Shown piece after piece: positions 42,767 through 53,264 of a DNA stretch of 64,000 nt. Where the stretch lies: assembly GCF_000026945.1 (NCBI RefSeq), contig NC_012860.1:2232001-2296000 (forward strand). The letters are read 5' to 3'. Position 1 is the stretch's first letter; each line of letters begins with the position of its first letter. This DNA is from Candida dubliniensis CD36 (taxonomy: Eukaryota; Ascomycota; Pichiomycetes; Serinales; Debaryomycetaceae). Made by a program: the position numbers and the translations under genes. Under the pieces are notes generated by a model. The model worked only from the letters and a program-made list of their open reading frames with translations. It was not told the DNA's origin and made no database searches.

Positions 42767-44574
42767 TTCAACAACAACAACATCAGCAACTTCAACATCA
42801 ACATCAACATCAACCACTTCTTCATCATTCTCCATCGGTAATAGGAAGTACAACCAGTATTGTCAATAATAATTCATCAATATCCAATGGAAGTTATGGT
42901 AATAGTTATTCGAAAAATATGTCACGTTCATACAATAAATATTCCAATTCCCAAGTTTCTCAATTACTGTATCTGTTACCACCTTCTCAATCAGATTCAT
43001 TGATTACAACAAATTCAATTGGAACAACATCTACAAATGTGAAACGTGAAGATGATTCACATAACAATAATATTAATTCATCTAGTGGAAATGAGAATCA
43101 ATATATAAATGCCCTTGGTCATCTGCATACTTTGTCATATGGTGGTCAAGGATATACAACTGATACTACTACTACTGGTACTGGTACTGGTACTGGTACT
43201 GGTATGGCAACACCAGCATATAATAATTATTCACAAACAACTACAAATACAAACATCACTACACCTTTGCAACAACAAAATCAATATGGTCAATATGTTC
43301 AATATGGGGTGGCTCCAAGTACCATAAGTGGTACCAATTCTAATTCCAATTCCAACTCCAATTCCAACTCCAACTCCAACTCCAACTCCAATAATAATTC
43401 CAATAATAATAATAATACTATTGGTGGTGGTGGTACTGTGGCGCATAATATTCCTCAAGATGTTTATTCTGGTCATTATACAAGTTTTACTCAACCTCAT
43501 TATCCCCAACAAATTTATCCTCAATATCATATGACTACAAATAATTCAATTGATCAATATAATACAAATTCAATTAATCATCATCAATATCACTCAACCA
43601 TTAACACTAACACTAACACTTCTACTACCAACAACAACAACAACAACAATAATAATAATAATAGTTTTTCTCGTACAACAGGAGTAGGATCTAAACGTAA
43701 ATCAAGTGTTATTAGTAATAGTAATAGTAATAGTACTAGTGGTGGTGGTAATAATAACAATAACAATAATTATAGTTATAGTTCAAATAGTTCTATTTCA
43801 ACTACTCGACCACTGATAATTAGTACTAATACAACAACAACAACAAATAGTACAACTACTGGAAATTCTAGTTTTAGTGGATCTAGTAATAATATAACTA
43901 CAAATTCATTAATGAATAATCCTTGGTTTAATAGTGCTACAAATATGGGATTAAATTCAAATTATATTACAAGTTCAAATAATAATAGTACTAGTGGTGG
44001 TAATCATGGTGGTGGTGGTGGAATTGGAATTGGAAATAATGAATATGAACCAATGCCTTTAACTAATAGTAATACTACTACTACTGCTGGTGCTGGTGCT
44101 GCTAATATTCCTGGTTACTATCAACAGCAACAACAACAACATATTCCTTCTCATGTTGGTTCTATTACTCAACAACAACAACAACAAGTAGTTAGTGGAG
44201 TGACAACATCACATATTATTCATAATCATCCTTATCTTCATCATCAAACATATGGACAAGGATCTAATAATTCTAATTCTGGTGATAATTCAATTCTTAG
44301 TGGCAACAATAATAATGGTGGTAGATCAAGTAATAATAATAATAATATAATTACTAGTTCTTCAGGTATCACAAGTTCTTCTTCTTCTAATAATAATAAT
44401 AATACTAGTGGTGATAGAACTTTAATATCTACTGGAACAACAACAGCAACAACAACAACAGCATCAGCAACAACATCAGCAACAACAGCATCAACAGCAA
44501 TAACAACAACAACAGCACAAGAAGAATCAGTAGGTGGTAATTCTTCAGGTTCATATTATACTAGTACTAATTAA
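41734..44574 (+). CDS. WOR1: Wor1, WOPR-domain master regulator of white-opaque switching
   Basis: 946 residues from the ATG at 41734, the only ATG for 2.6 kb. The DNA-binding WOPR box has two parts. WOPRa is about residues 7-95 (YNGYIHNTRDALAVIQQV, RRPHERER, FVFIEQMSGIKRWTDGISWSPSR, GRFLVYGEL). WOPRb is about 220-297 (NGLVKKTITVTTT, QTIHLVSYYNKEDV, LQRPSESDL, LWT..QENSLGG). A basic DKKKKKKRK between them is a likely nuclear signal. From about residue 325 the protein is a Gln/Asn/Ser/Thr/Gly-rich prion-like domain with polyGln/His, (Ser-Asn), (Gly-Thr) and polyAsn runs. Such domains let Wor1 form condensates. Wor1 activates its own gene. C. albicans Wor1 is about 785 residues as I recall, so the tail is longer here. 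CTG codons shown as Leu (for example codon 45) are Ser in this clade. Confidence 0.97.
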
Positions 44575-44591
44575 AAAAAAAAATGCTTAGT

Positions 44592-44617
44592 GGGGTTGGG
44601 TTTGGGTTTGGGTTGGG
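44592..44617 (+). other. G-quadruplex motif in the WOR1 3' UTR
   Basis: GGGG-TT-GGG-TTT-GGG-TTT-GGG-TT-GGG: five G-tracts with 2-3 nt loops on the sense strand, starting 17 nt after the stop codon (44572-44574). It meets the canonical G3+N1-7 rule with one spare tract and is followed by a T14-type run. Confidence 0.85.
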
Positions 44618-46027
44618 TGTTTTTTTTTTTTTTTTAGAGATTTTGATTGTAAAGCCACCCCTCTCCGCCGCCGCCGCCGCTTGTTTGCTTGCTTGTTTGA
44701 TTGATTTGTTTGATTCTTACATATGTCCAAGTGTACAAAGGTAATGTGTGTTGTGATTTGATTTGATTTGATTAAAGTTCTAATTATTATTATTATTATT
44801 ATGATATCTTATTTTCAATATTTTTGTGTTTATATAAATAGATATATATATTGTGGATTTCTGAATTATCACTCTTATAGTATTTACAGTCTTATTGTAT
44901 GTGTGTATGTTTTGATATATATATATATATATACTAATATACTAATATACTAATATACTAATATAGGTTTTACATGATTAATATATTTACTGTGCTTTTT
45001 TTTTTTTGGTACGTAATATTATTATTATTATTATTATTTGTAAATTCATTTGCAATCAGGTGAAGTTAAAAAAAAAAAAAAAAAAAAAAAAAGGTGCTGG
45101 AGAAAGAGTATTCTTTGTGGGGGGTGATATTGAATAAGAGAGAGAGAGAGAGATATATAAATGAATAATAATGATAATGATTATGTATTAACCATTTGTC
45201 ATTGCAAAAATCAACTTTGATATATATGAAGTCAAAACAACAAAAAAAAGGAAATAGAGAAATGGTGGATGTTTTGTATATATATATTTATATATATATA
45301 TATTTTTTTTCTTTTTGAACAAAAGGTTTGATTTAAAAATATTCGAAAAAAAAAAAAAGAAAAAAGTACACAAAAATCATAAAGATAATATCAAATCCAT
45401 ATCCATATCCATATCCATATCCATATCAATTCATAACCCTATTTCATGATTAACATACTTTTATTATACGTAAAGCCAAAAAAAAAAAAAATAATAATAA
45501 TAAAATAAATTTATTTATTTAAATCCATGAAAACTTTAATTCCAAATTCAGAATTTTAAGTATCGAACAAACAAACTAACAAACTTACAAACAAACTTAT
45601 AAACTAACAAACTAAGAAACTAACAAACTAAGAAACAAACTAACAAACTAACAAACAAACTTACAAACAAAAATTTGAAGTAAATATTTTTTAAAAAAAA
45701 AAAATGAAAAAAAAAAAAGAAATTTTATTTAATTGAAGATCTCTCGTTTTTTTTTATACAATATTTTTTAAAAAACTATCGCTACCACTAATAATAATAA
45801 TAATGATAATAATAATAAGAAGAATCAAAATTTAGAGTTTTATAAGTTATAAGTTATAGTTAATAGGTTATGTATAATAATTTTTTCATTACTTTTAACA
45901 TTAATTTTTGACCAATAATGAAAAAATAAATAGATAGAGTTTGTGTGTGTGTGTGTGTGACAAAAAAAATAAACCAATTTTAATGCAATGAAGAAAGAAG
46001 AAAGAAGAAAGAAGATAAAATCCTTGG

Positions 46028-46060
<33 letters not shown>

Positions 46061-46088
46061 GATTTATTTATTTATTCCTTTAGGGGCA

Positions 46089-46091
<3 letters not shown>

Positions 46092-46149
<58 letters not shown>

Positions 46150-46169
46150 CTAGTAGTAGTAGTAGTAGC
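46092..46169 (+). repeat. (AGT)n trinucleotide microsatellite
   Basis: About 26 units with a single interruption (TACTAG at about 46148-46153). Non-coding. Confidence 0.95.
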
Positions 46170-46491
46170 AAAAGAACCAAAAAAAAAGTTGCAGCATTAA
46201 GGCGGTATATTGCAGTTTAAGTAATTTTGCAGCTTTGACAATATGCAGTACCGCCAAAAAAATTGGGGTTTAGGTGTTGGTGTTGATTGAATTTGGATAT
46301 ATTTACGGATTGAAAGTTCAAAGATTATACACACTATCGCCTCCTCAAATAGTTCCATTATGGTAGTATGGGCTATTCCCCCCGCCCCCCCCTTTTCAAT
46401 TATTCATCATTGATTTAATTTCCTAAATAATAATAAAAAAAAACAAAAAAAAAATGCCTCAAAGTCAACTTCTGGTGGTAAATGAAATTTG

Positions 46492-46492
46492 G

Positions 46493-46550
<58 letters not shown>

Positions 46551-46560
46551 AGTTGTTGTT
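46492..46560 (+). repeat. (GTT)n trinucleotide microsatellite
   Basis: About 23 units with one interruption (AGTT near 46550). Non-coding, 330 bp from the AGT array. Confidence 0.95.
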
Positions 46561-47966
46561 TTGCCACTTTTATATGGTGAGATCAATTCTCTTCATTCTT
46601 ATATTCCTTACGATATATTATATTTCTTACAACACTATTAATATAAAGGTATATATTCTGTTTTGGAAAAGATTTACTAGTTTATTCTAACAATACTGCT
46701 AAGAGTTTGTTTAATATATTTTTGAAATTGACTTGAAATAGATAAGTGGTGAGAGGGGGAGGATAAATGTTCATGAATTTCTTTGAATAAAAAAAATGAC
46801 AAAGGATTTATTTCATTATTGTTTTCACTAGATTATAGATTCACAGATATTGTTTGTAAAAATCTATTAAGTGTATTATTATTAAGAATGGGAAATGTCT
46901 TGTTGTGAATTACAAGATTACAAACAAATTACTCCATTCCCAAATTCAATAAATCCTGATTTTGATTGAAATCTTGTTTGACTATAGTATTGACAATATA
47001 TAGGAAGACAAAACAATATCACTTCAAATACATATCTATAAATTTTGAATCTAATAATATTATAATTAAATTAATAACTAGAGGGTGTTCAAAGTTCCAA
47101 TTTAATCATTTTTTCTGGACACACACACAATTCAAAATATTTCCATTACCCCCTTAAAATTAATCTTCATTATTTTATTTAACAATACTAGTACTACTAC
47201 TACTTACAAAAAGGCAAAGGTTTTTTGATTTATTTTTTAACATACAAATCAAACAAAGTTAACTTTATTATTATTATTATTATTATTAGCATGATTCGGC
47301 TATTTTTTCTGTCATCCCTTTTTTTGGGTAAAAATACAGTTTTCATTCTTTTGGTTTGTTTAACCGAATTCAATTTTTTTTTTCTTTTTCTTTTTATGAT
47401 AATTAAACTGTGTGTTGGGGATACAATTGGTTTTAATAAAACTATTAAGATCAACAATTAAGTTTAAAAATTAAGTTTTTAATTAAAAACTTTGATACTT
47501 CTATACATTATTGTTATTGGTCTATTACCAAAAAACAAAAAAAAAAAAAAACCCAAACAACCAACAACCAAAACATATTTTTTTGCAACAATGGCTAATT
47601 AAAAAAAAAAAAAAAAAAGGAAAAGCAAGAACTAGATAATTAGTACTGATTCAATACAAAACGTTTATTATTATTTGAGACAGGTTAATTCTCAATTGAT
47701 GGTTTAAATTGAAGAATGAACGAGTATTGGAACCTCAGTTAATAAAGTAAACTAGAAACATATTGAACCTGGCATATTAATGTGAATAGGATTTAATCAA
47801 GAAGTTATCAACTGAGCTTTCTCTGAACCAAAAAATTTCTAAACTGGATGAATTTCAGGTTATTACTTACTTCTGAAGAAAGTTTTTGTAATATGCTACT
47901 TCTAAATATTAGAAATTTATAGTTGATCAACATTTGAGGTTTATTTCTCATATGTCCAAAAAGCTT

Positions 47967-47968
<2 letters not shown>

Positions 47969-47998
<30 letters not shown>
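47969..47998 (+). repeat. (AT)n dinucleotide repeat
   Basis: Fifteen AT units. Confidence 0.9.
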
Positions 47999-48000
<2 letters not shown>

Positions 48001-49001
48001 TAGGAAATTATTAATTCTAGCTTAACTACAGATTTATTTCAAAGAGACTACTCTAATTAAATGACATGCTACAGTTTTTGTCCACCTAAATTCCCTGTAT
48101 CATGAAGTACCATAAATTTTTGTCAAAAATACAACTTGTCTCTTATTAATAGCTTACTAAACATACAACCAAATAGGGGGGGTTTTTCTAGTCATTGAAA
48201 ATCACAAATGACCAGTAAATTAAGAGAACCCCATTTTTTCAATGATTGCAAAAACTGTCTAAAAAAAAAAAGGAGAGAGAAAAATGTTTCTTTGCAACAC
48301 AGCTTATAAAAAGTTTTGCGTACGTTTGTGATTAATAGATTGATCATTTTTTGTTACACATAATCGGTTGTCAATATAAATAATTTGACCAATCAGAATC
48401 ACAGAAAAAAAAAATTCTTTAATGTTTAGTTTTTTCCTGAATATTCCGGTCGGATCTAAATGTTTCTTTTGTGATGTAGGTACCATCTTAATCAACAATA
48501 TTTTTCAAAAGGGTCACACCTTTATTGATTATCATCAACTAGATTTGCCACAGTCTTTTTTTTTTTAAAAAAAAAAAAAAAATAAAGATGGTTATGGAAA
48601 TTCCAATGCAAAGTCTGTGTGTGTGCATGTGTGCGTGTATGACCCAAAAATAATTGGTTGTAAATGAAAAAGAAGAAGAAGAAGAAGATGTGTGTGTGCG
48701 CGTGCGTGCGTGCGTGTGTGATCTATATATATATTTTTTATTTTTTTGGATCAACGTTGTCACTGTTTCATACTCTCTCACTCAATCTATTTAATATTAT
48801 TTGATTGGTTTTCATTTCATCATTTTCAACAAAAACACACACACACTCTCTCTCTCTAAGAAAACAAAGAACAATACAATACAAAAAAAAGAAAAGAAAA
48901 GCAAAAAAAAAATTTCCATCAAAAAAATCCCTCCTCTTCTTTTTTTTTTTTTTTTTTTCAAATTCATCAAGATTTAATAGATCATTAATAACTATTCAAT
49001 A

Positions 49002-49925
49002 ATGTCCACTCCAAGTGAATATAAACTCCCTCAATATACTGTCAAAGATTACGCTTCATTTGCTTTAGCTGGTGCTATTGGTTGTGGTGCTACTCATGGT
49101 GCCATGACTCCAATTGATGTCGTCAAAACTAGAATCCAATTAGAACCAACCGTTTATAACAAAGGTATGTTGGGTTCTTTTAAACAAGTTGTTCAAACTG
49201 AAGGTGCTGGTGCTCTTTTAACTGGGTTGGGTCCAACTGTTTTGGGTTATTCTTTACAAGGTGCTTTCAAATTTGGTGGTTACGAATTATTCAAGAAAAC
49301 TTTTATTGAATATTTGGGTTATGACACTGCTAAACAATATAAAGATTCAATTTATATTGGTTCATCTGCTTTAGCTGAATTTTTTGCTGATATTGCTTTA
49401 TGTCCATTGGAAGCTACTAGAATTAGATTGGTTTCTCAACCAACTTTTGCCAATGGATTAATTGGTGGATTCTCAAGAATTTTGAAAGAAGAAGGTGTTG
49501 GTTCATTCTATAATGGATTCACTCCAATCTTATTCAAACAAATTCCATATAATATTGCTAAATTCTTGGTTTTCGAAAGAGCTAATGAAGCCATTTATAA
49601 TGCTATTCCAACTCCAAAAGTCGATTTATCCAATGCTGCTCATACTGCTGTTAACTTGGGTGCCGGTATCATTGCTGGTTGTGCTGCTGCCATTGTTTCT
49701 CAACCTGCTGATACTTTATTGTCTAAAGTCAACAAAACCAAGAAAGCTCCAGGTCAATCCACTGTTGGTTTGTTGGTCCAATTAGCTAAACAATTGGGTG
49801 TCACTGGTTCATTCGCCGGTTTACCAACAAGATTGGTTATGGTTGGTACTTTGACTTCCTTACAATTCACCATCTACGGTTCATTGAAGAAAGCTTTGGA
49901 CTGTCCACCAGCCGTTGCTTTGTAA
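49002..49925 (+). CDS. MIR1: Mitochondrial phosphate carrier Mir1
   Basis: 307 residues, inner mitochondrial membrane. It imports phosphate with protons (or in exchange for hydroxide) for ATP synthesis. Three mitochondrial-carrier repeats are seen, each opening with its signature: [10 protein letters not shown] (about residue 37), [10 protein letters not shown] (about 135) and [10 protein letters not shown] (about 235). Paired helices are Gly-rich ([58 protein letters not shown]). The length is that of yeast Mir1 (311). Codon choice is strongly biased (GGT, GCT, AGA, CCA), as expected for a highly expressed gene. The first ATG is used, after a T18 tract and an A/T-rich leader. Confidence 0.96.
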   Translation: MSTPSEYKLPQYTVKDYASFALAGAIGCGATHGAMTPIDVVKTRIQLEPTVYNKGMLGSFKQVVQTEGAGALLTGLGPTVLGYSLQGAFKFGGYELFKKTFIEYLGYDTAKQYKDSIYIGSSALAEFFADIALCPLEATRIRLVSQPTFANGLIGGFSRILKEEGVGSFYNGFTPILFKQIPYNIAKFLVFERANEAIYNAIPTPKVDLSNAAHTAVNLGAGIIAGCAAAIVSQPADTLLSKVNKTKKAPGQSTVGLLVQLAKQLGVTGSFAGLPTRLVMVGTLTSLQFTIYGSLKKALDCPPAVAL

Positions 49926-51673
49926 GCAGGTTTGTGATAAGGATTTAGTTTACCATGAATGAATAAGCGGGATTTAGGGAGAGGGGGAGTAGGAGGAGGA
50001 AGAAGAAGAAGAATATAATGGAAAAACGTTTAGAAATATGAGGAAAGTGAAGAAAAGTATAAAGATTTTGTATGTTTTGTCAATTGGAAGATATTTTTGT
50101 TACAATCTTACTGTGAATAATTATTTATTTTTACTATTATTATTTATTTTATTTTATTTTTTATTGTTTTTATTATTCTTATTATTATTTGATTTGATAG
50201 AGAGACATTATTAGAAAGAAAGAAGAAGAAGAACGATTCCACCCTTCCAAATAATTTTGAATTATGTATATATGTAGTTGTGGCTGTTAATCAATTGCAA
50301 AAGAAGAACATTTAGATCAATTATTTATTTTTATTCATTCTATTTCATTCTTATTGATGTTTGTATAGTCCTTTGTTTTATTCATTCTAGTTTATTTAAC
50401 CTTGTTTAATAAAGTTAATTATACAAAAAGTTGATGTAAAAAAAAATTGAAAATGGATTGTTTTGCACATCTTATCTGTTCTTTTATTTTTTAGTCCTGC
50501 AACCATTATGAAAGTTGAAAGTTGTAACTACAAAACTTCTTTGTATAAATTGGTTAATCCTCCAAATGATTTTTCCAATAGATACTCTAAATTAATACTT
50601 TCTATTGTTGGTATATGAAATTCTGGTGTAATTTCTAACCAAATGTTTGGAGCACGTGCAATGGAATCTGCCAAGGTTTTTTTAAAAAATATTCTACAAC
50701 TACTGTTTGAGTTTTCATTTAATATTAACAACTGTAGATTACCAACAAGTAAAGGTTTCCCCAAAACCTTTTCTTTCGTCACATAAGGATCTTTTCAAAT
50801 GGATTTCCTGGTTTGTTTATTTGGCCATTTGAACGATGATGTATGGACAAAAAAAAAAAAAACGGATCATAATATGTTTATCGTCTAATAGAGATCAATT
50901 GGGAATAAACCAAAAATCACAAAGCAATCACTGGAATTGACATATTTAGAGATAAAGCATGGTTTTTATATACTAGTTACTATCGCCTTGGTTATGTAGG
51001 CAAATTATCGGCTTTATATATGGCTTATATCCCGCCAGGTTATCCCAGTTTTTACCTCTTTATAGTATTGATACCCACGTTATAGGCTTAACAATAACCT
51101 ATAATACATCCTTAATTGACTTTTAAAGAATATTAATGGCAATTGGATTTCCTGTTTAAGACGATATTCCCTTTTTTTTTTTTTTTTTTTTTTTTCTCTC
51201 TCTTCGGTTATTGTATGCTTATGGGCTATGCCATGCTATGGTATGCCATACTATGATTTATTAACAAACACAAAAAACCAACAGACGAAAGACAAAAAAA
51301 AAAAAATCACCCTTTTCTTACTTCAATTCACATAATTTTACTTTCGTCTCGATTTTTGTTATGAAAGCAATTATAAACAAATATATATATATATATATAT
51401 ATCAAATAACGGTTCTAGTTTTTATATGTTCAACTTCTCTTTGGCAGGGGGAGGGGGGTGGGTTCTTTCCTCCGGAAACCAATTGCCCTGACTACCCGAA
51501 AAATAGAGACATAAAGAATGGCGGCAAAAACGGAACAGTATTAATTAATTGATATATGTACCCAACCAAAACCAAGTTATTGTCTAACAATATATGAATT
51601 GCTATTGTATATTTACACCCCCCTTCCTCCCTCCCATTAAGGTCATTACTATTAATTCCCCTAGTCATCCCCT

Positions 51674-51709
<36 letters not shown>

Positions 51710-51833
51710 CAAGTTATCTTATATTTGCGTAATTGAAATTCTCTTCTTGTTTTTCTTTTTCTTTTTTTTAAAAAAAAAAAAAAGTGAAGTACAAAATCCG
51801 ATTTTTTTTTTTTTTTTTACAACTACACACGTT
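49926..51833. other. 1.9-kb intergenic region after MIR1
   Basis: MIR1 3' end, a probable gene relic on the minus strand (50528-50848, listed separately), and the promoter of the cell-wall-like gene. It has a T25 tract at 51171-51195, imperfect palindromic GCTATGCCATGCTATGGTATGCC at about 51223-51246, and (AT) runs near 51381-51401 and 51681-51708. Confidence 0.55.
50528..50848 (-). pseudogene. Probable relic of an unidentified gene, with an apparent frameshift
   Basis: The minus strand reads more than 85 codons ending in TAG at 50528-50530. Its composition is much more protein-like than the surrounding DNA (for example KPLLVGNLQLLILNE, then LADSIARAPNIWLEITPE). There is no ATG start, and an in-frame TGA lies about nine codons before the GTG at 50782. 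Reading continues protein-like in the neighbouring frame upstream (NGQINKPGNPFEK), so a one-base loss in the TTTT run at 50792-50795 would join the two. Upstream it dissolves in a homopolymer. I do not recognise the family. A missed intron is an alternative, but no good splice site was found. Confidence 0.4.
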
Positions 51834-52610
51834 ATGAATTTTTTTGCAACATTTTTATTATCAATTTTATTAATTTTCAATCAATATCTTCAAATTGAAG
51901 CGTATCCAATATTATCGAAAAAATCATTATTATTAACTCCAACATCACCAGTTTTCACTTTACTTGCTGTTCATAAAGGGAATTTAACTCAAGCTGATAT
52001 TGTTACATTTAATAAATCATCAATTACTATTGGGAATCGAGGATCTCCATTATTTGGTAGAATTGATGGTAAAAATAATTATACTTTAAATATTGCTTCA
52101 TTTAATAACCTCACCACCAGTACTAATACTAGAAACTCTACAATTTGGTCAATCAATGCATATATTGATAGATCTAGTAATTTATTAAGTGCTGCTGCTG
52201 CTGCTGCTGGTGCTGCTGCTATTGCTGAAACAACTCATAAAAATAATGAATCAATAATTGTTGAAAGTAATGGATTTGCTATTGAAGATGGTTATTTATC
52301 ATTTGAAAATTCAACCAATTTTTTAGCATGTCCAATAACTACATCAATCACTAATTCTACAACTACCAATGGTAATGGGAATGGAAATAATTCTACCAGT
52401 AGTAATGGCAATAATAATAATAATAATAATAGTAATGGAGCAATTGCATTTGAAATTTATGCTAATCCAAAAGGTAAAACTGTTTGTCCAAAAAATATTC
52501 AAGGTTATGATATTAAATTATTAACAGAATTGATTGTAACTTATTCATATTCGGAAAAATTCAATTCTAATGGATTTTTCAAAAGACAAATTACAAAAAA
52601 TTTAGAATAA
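51834..52610 (+). CDS. Secreted, adhesin-like cell-wall protein
   Basis: 258 residues from the ATG at 51834. The frame is open further upstream, but that part is low-complexity promoter DNA. A signal peptide covers residues 1 to about 23 (MNFFATFLLSILLIFNQYLQIEA). The mature part resembles yeast covalently bound wall proteins: FTLLAVHKGNLTQADIVTFN, SSITIG, GRIDG, a late GFAIEDGYLSFENSTNFLAC, then FEIYANPKGKTVCP. Two conserved-looking Cys (ACP, VCP) flank an Asn/Ser/Thr/Gly-rich spacer. An alanine run (about residues 120-133) and many N-x-S/T sequons are present. No C-terminal GPI signal is seen; a KR dibasic site lies eight residues before the end. In C. albicans the gene beside ECM21 is, as I recall, annotated as adhesin-like. 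Confidence 0.7.
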   Translation: MNFFATFLLSILLIFNQYLQIEAYPILSKKSLLLTPTSPVFTLLAVHKGNLTQADIVTFNKSSITIGNRGSPLFGRIDGKNNYTLNIASFNNLTTSTNTRNSTIWSINAYIDRSSNLLSAAAAAAGAAAIAETTHKNNESIIVESNGFAIEDGYLSFENSTNFLACPITTSITNSTTTNGNGNGNNSTSSNGNNNNNNNSNGAIAFEIYANPKGKTVCPKNIQGYDIKLLTELIVTYSYSEKFNSNGFFKRQITKNLE

Positions 52611-52817
52611 TTTTTTTTTTTGAAATGTACAATAAATTCTAAGAAAAAGTATGGTTTATTTGGTTTATGGCCACCATTTATTAACTTGTTTCTTTAATTT
52701 CTTCACTATTATTAGGTTTAGTTTTTTTACCCCTGCCCCTGTCCCTGCCCTCCCTTTTTTTTTTATTAATATTCTATATCCGTTATATATATATATATAT
52801 GTATTTTTCTTATTTCT

Positions 52818-52849
<32 letters not shown>

Positions 52850-52973
52850 CTAATCTTCTAATATATATATTCAATATTTACATCACTAGGCAAATATCTA
52901 TTACAATGTTTGTTGAATTTTTTAGTTGTTGCTGTTTTTTTTTTTTTTTTTAACTAAAAATACAATATAAATA
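52611..52973. other. Convergent intergenic region
   Basis: 363 bp of mostly T-rich DNA including a T30 tract at 52820-52849, another T tract at 52937-52951 and an (AT) run near 52784-52800. It likely serves as the 3'-end region for both convergent genes. Confidence 0.65.
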
Positions 52974-53226
52974 TTATACAGAACTATAAGGAGGAGGAGA
53001 ATCTTCTTGACATTTTGAACTAAGTAAAACAATGGGTGTATCAATAACCACTTCATAATGATGCATTTTATTATCAATATCAGGTTTAGAAATTCGGAAA
53101 GTAACTTGTAATCGATGTTTTATTTCAATATGTCGAAAATTAGAATCAGGGAATAATGTATGATCACCAATTTCATTTAAACTAGCACCACTAGTTTCCA
53201 CGGCTCCTAAACGTGGAGATAAAGGG

Positions 53227-53264
<38 letters not shown>

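Larger units (their letters stand above)
44575..49001. other. 4.4-kb intergenic region WOR1-MIR1
   Basis: No credible gene. It holds the WOR1 3' UTR with a G-quadruplex motif, large trinucleotide tracts, an A26 run near 45068-45093, (ATCCAT)n at 45396-45426, a (GT) run near 45942-45958 and an (AT) run near 47969-47998. The stretch from about 46,570 to 48,500 is less repetitive. It includes the palindrome GTTGATCAAC near 47922 and could hold an old insertion remnant, but no LTR ends were recognised. Confidence 0.6.

Noticed and set aside
43109..43534. Pro/Thr/Ile and Val/Gly repeat frames inside WOR1
   Set aside because: They are frame-shifted readings of the AAC-TCC and GGT-ACT repeats of WOR1.
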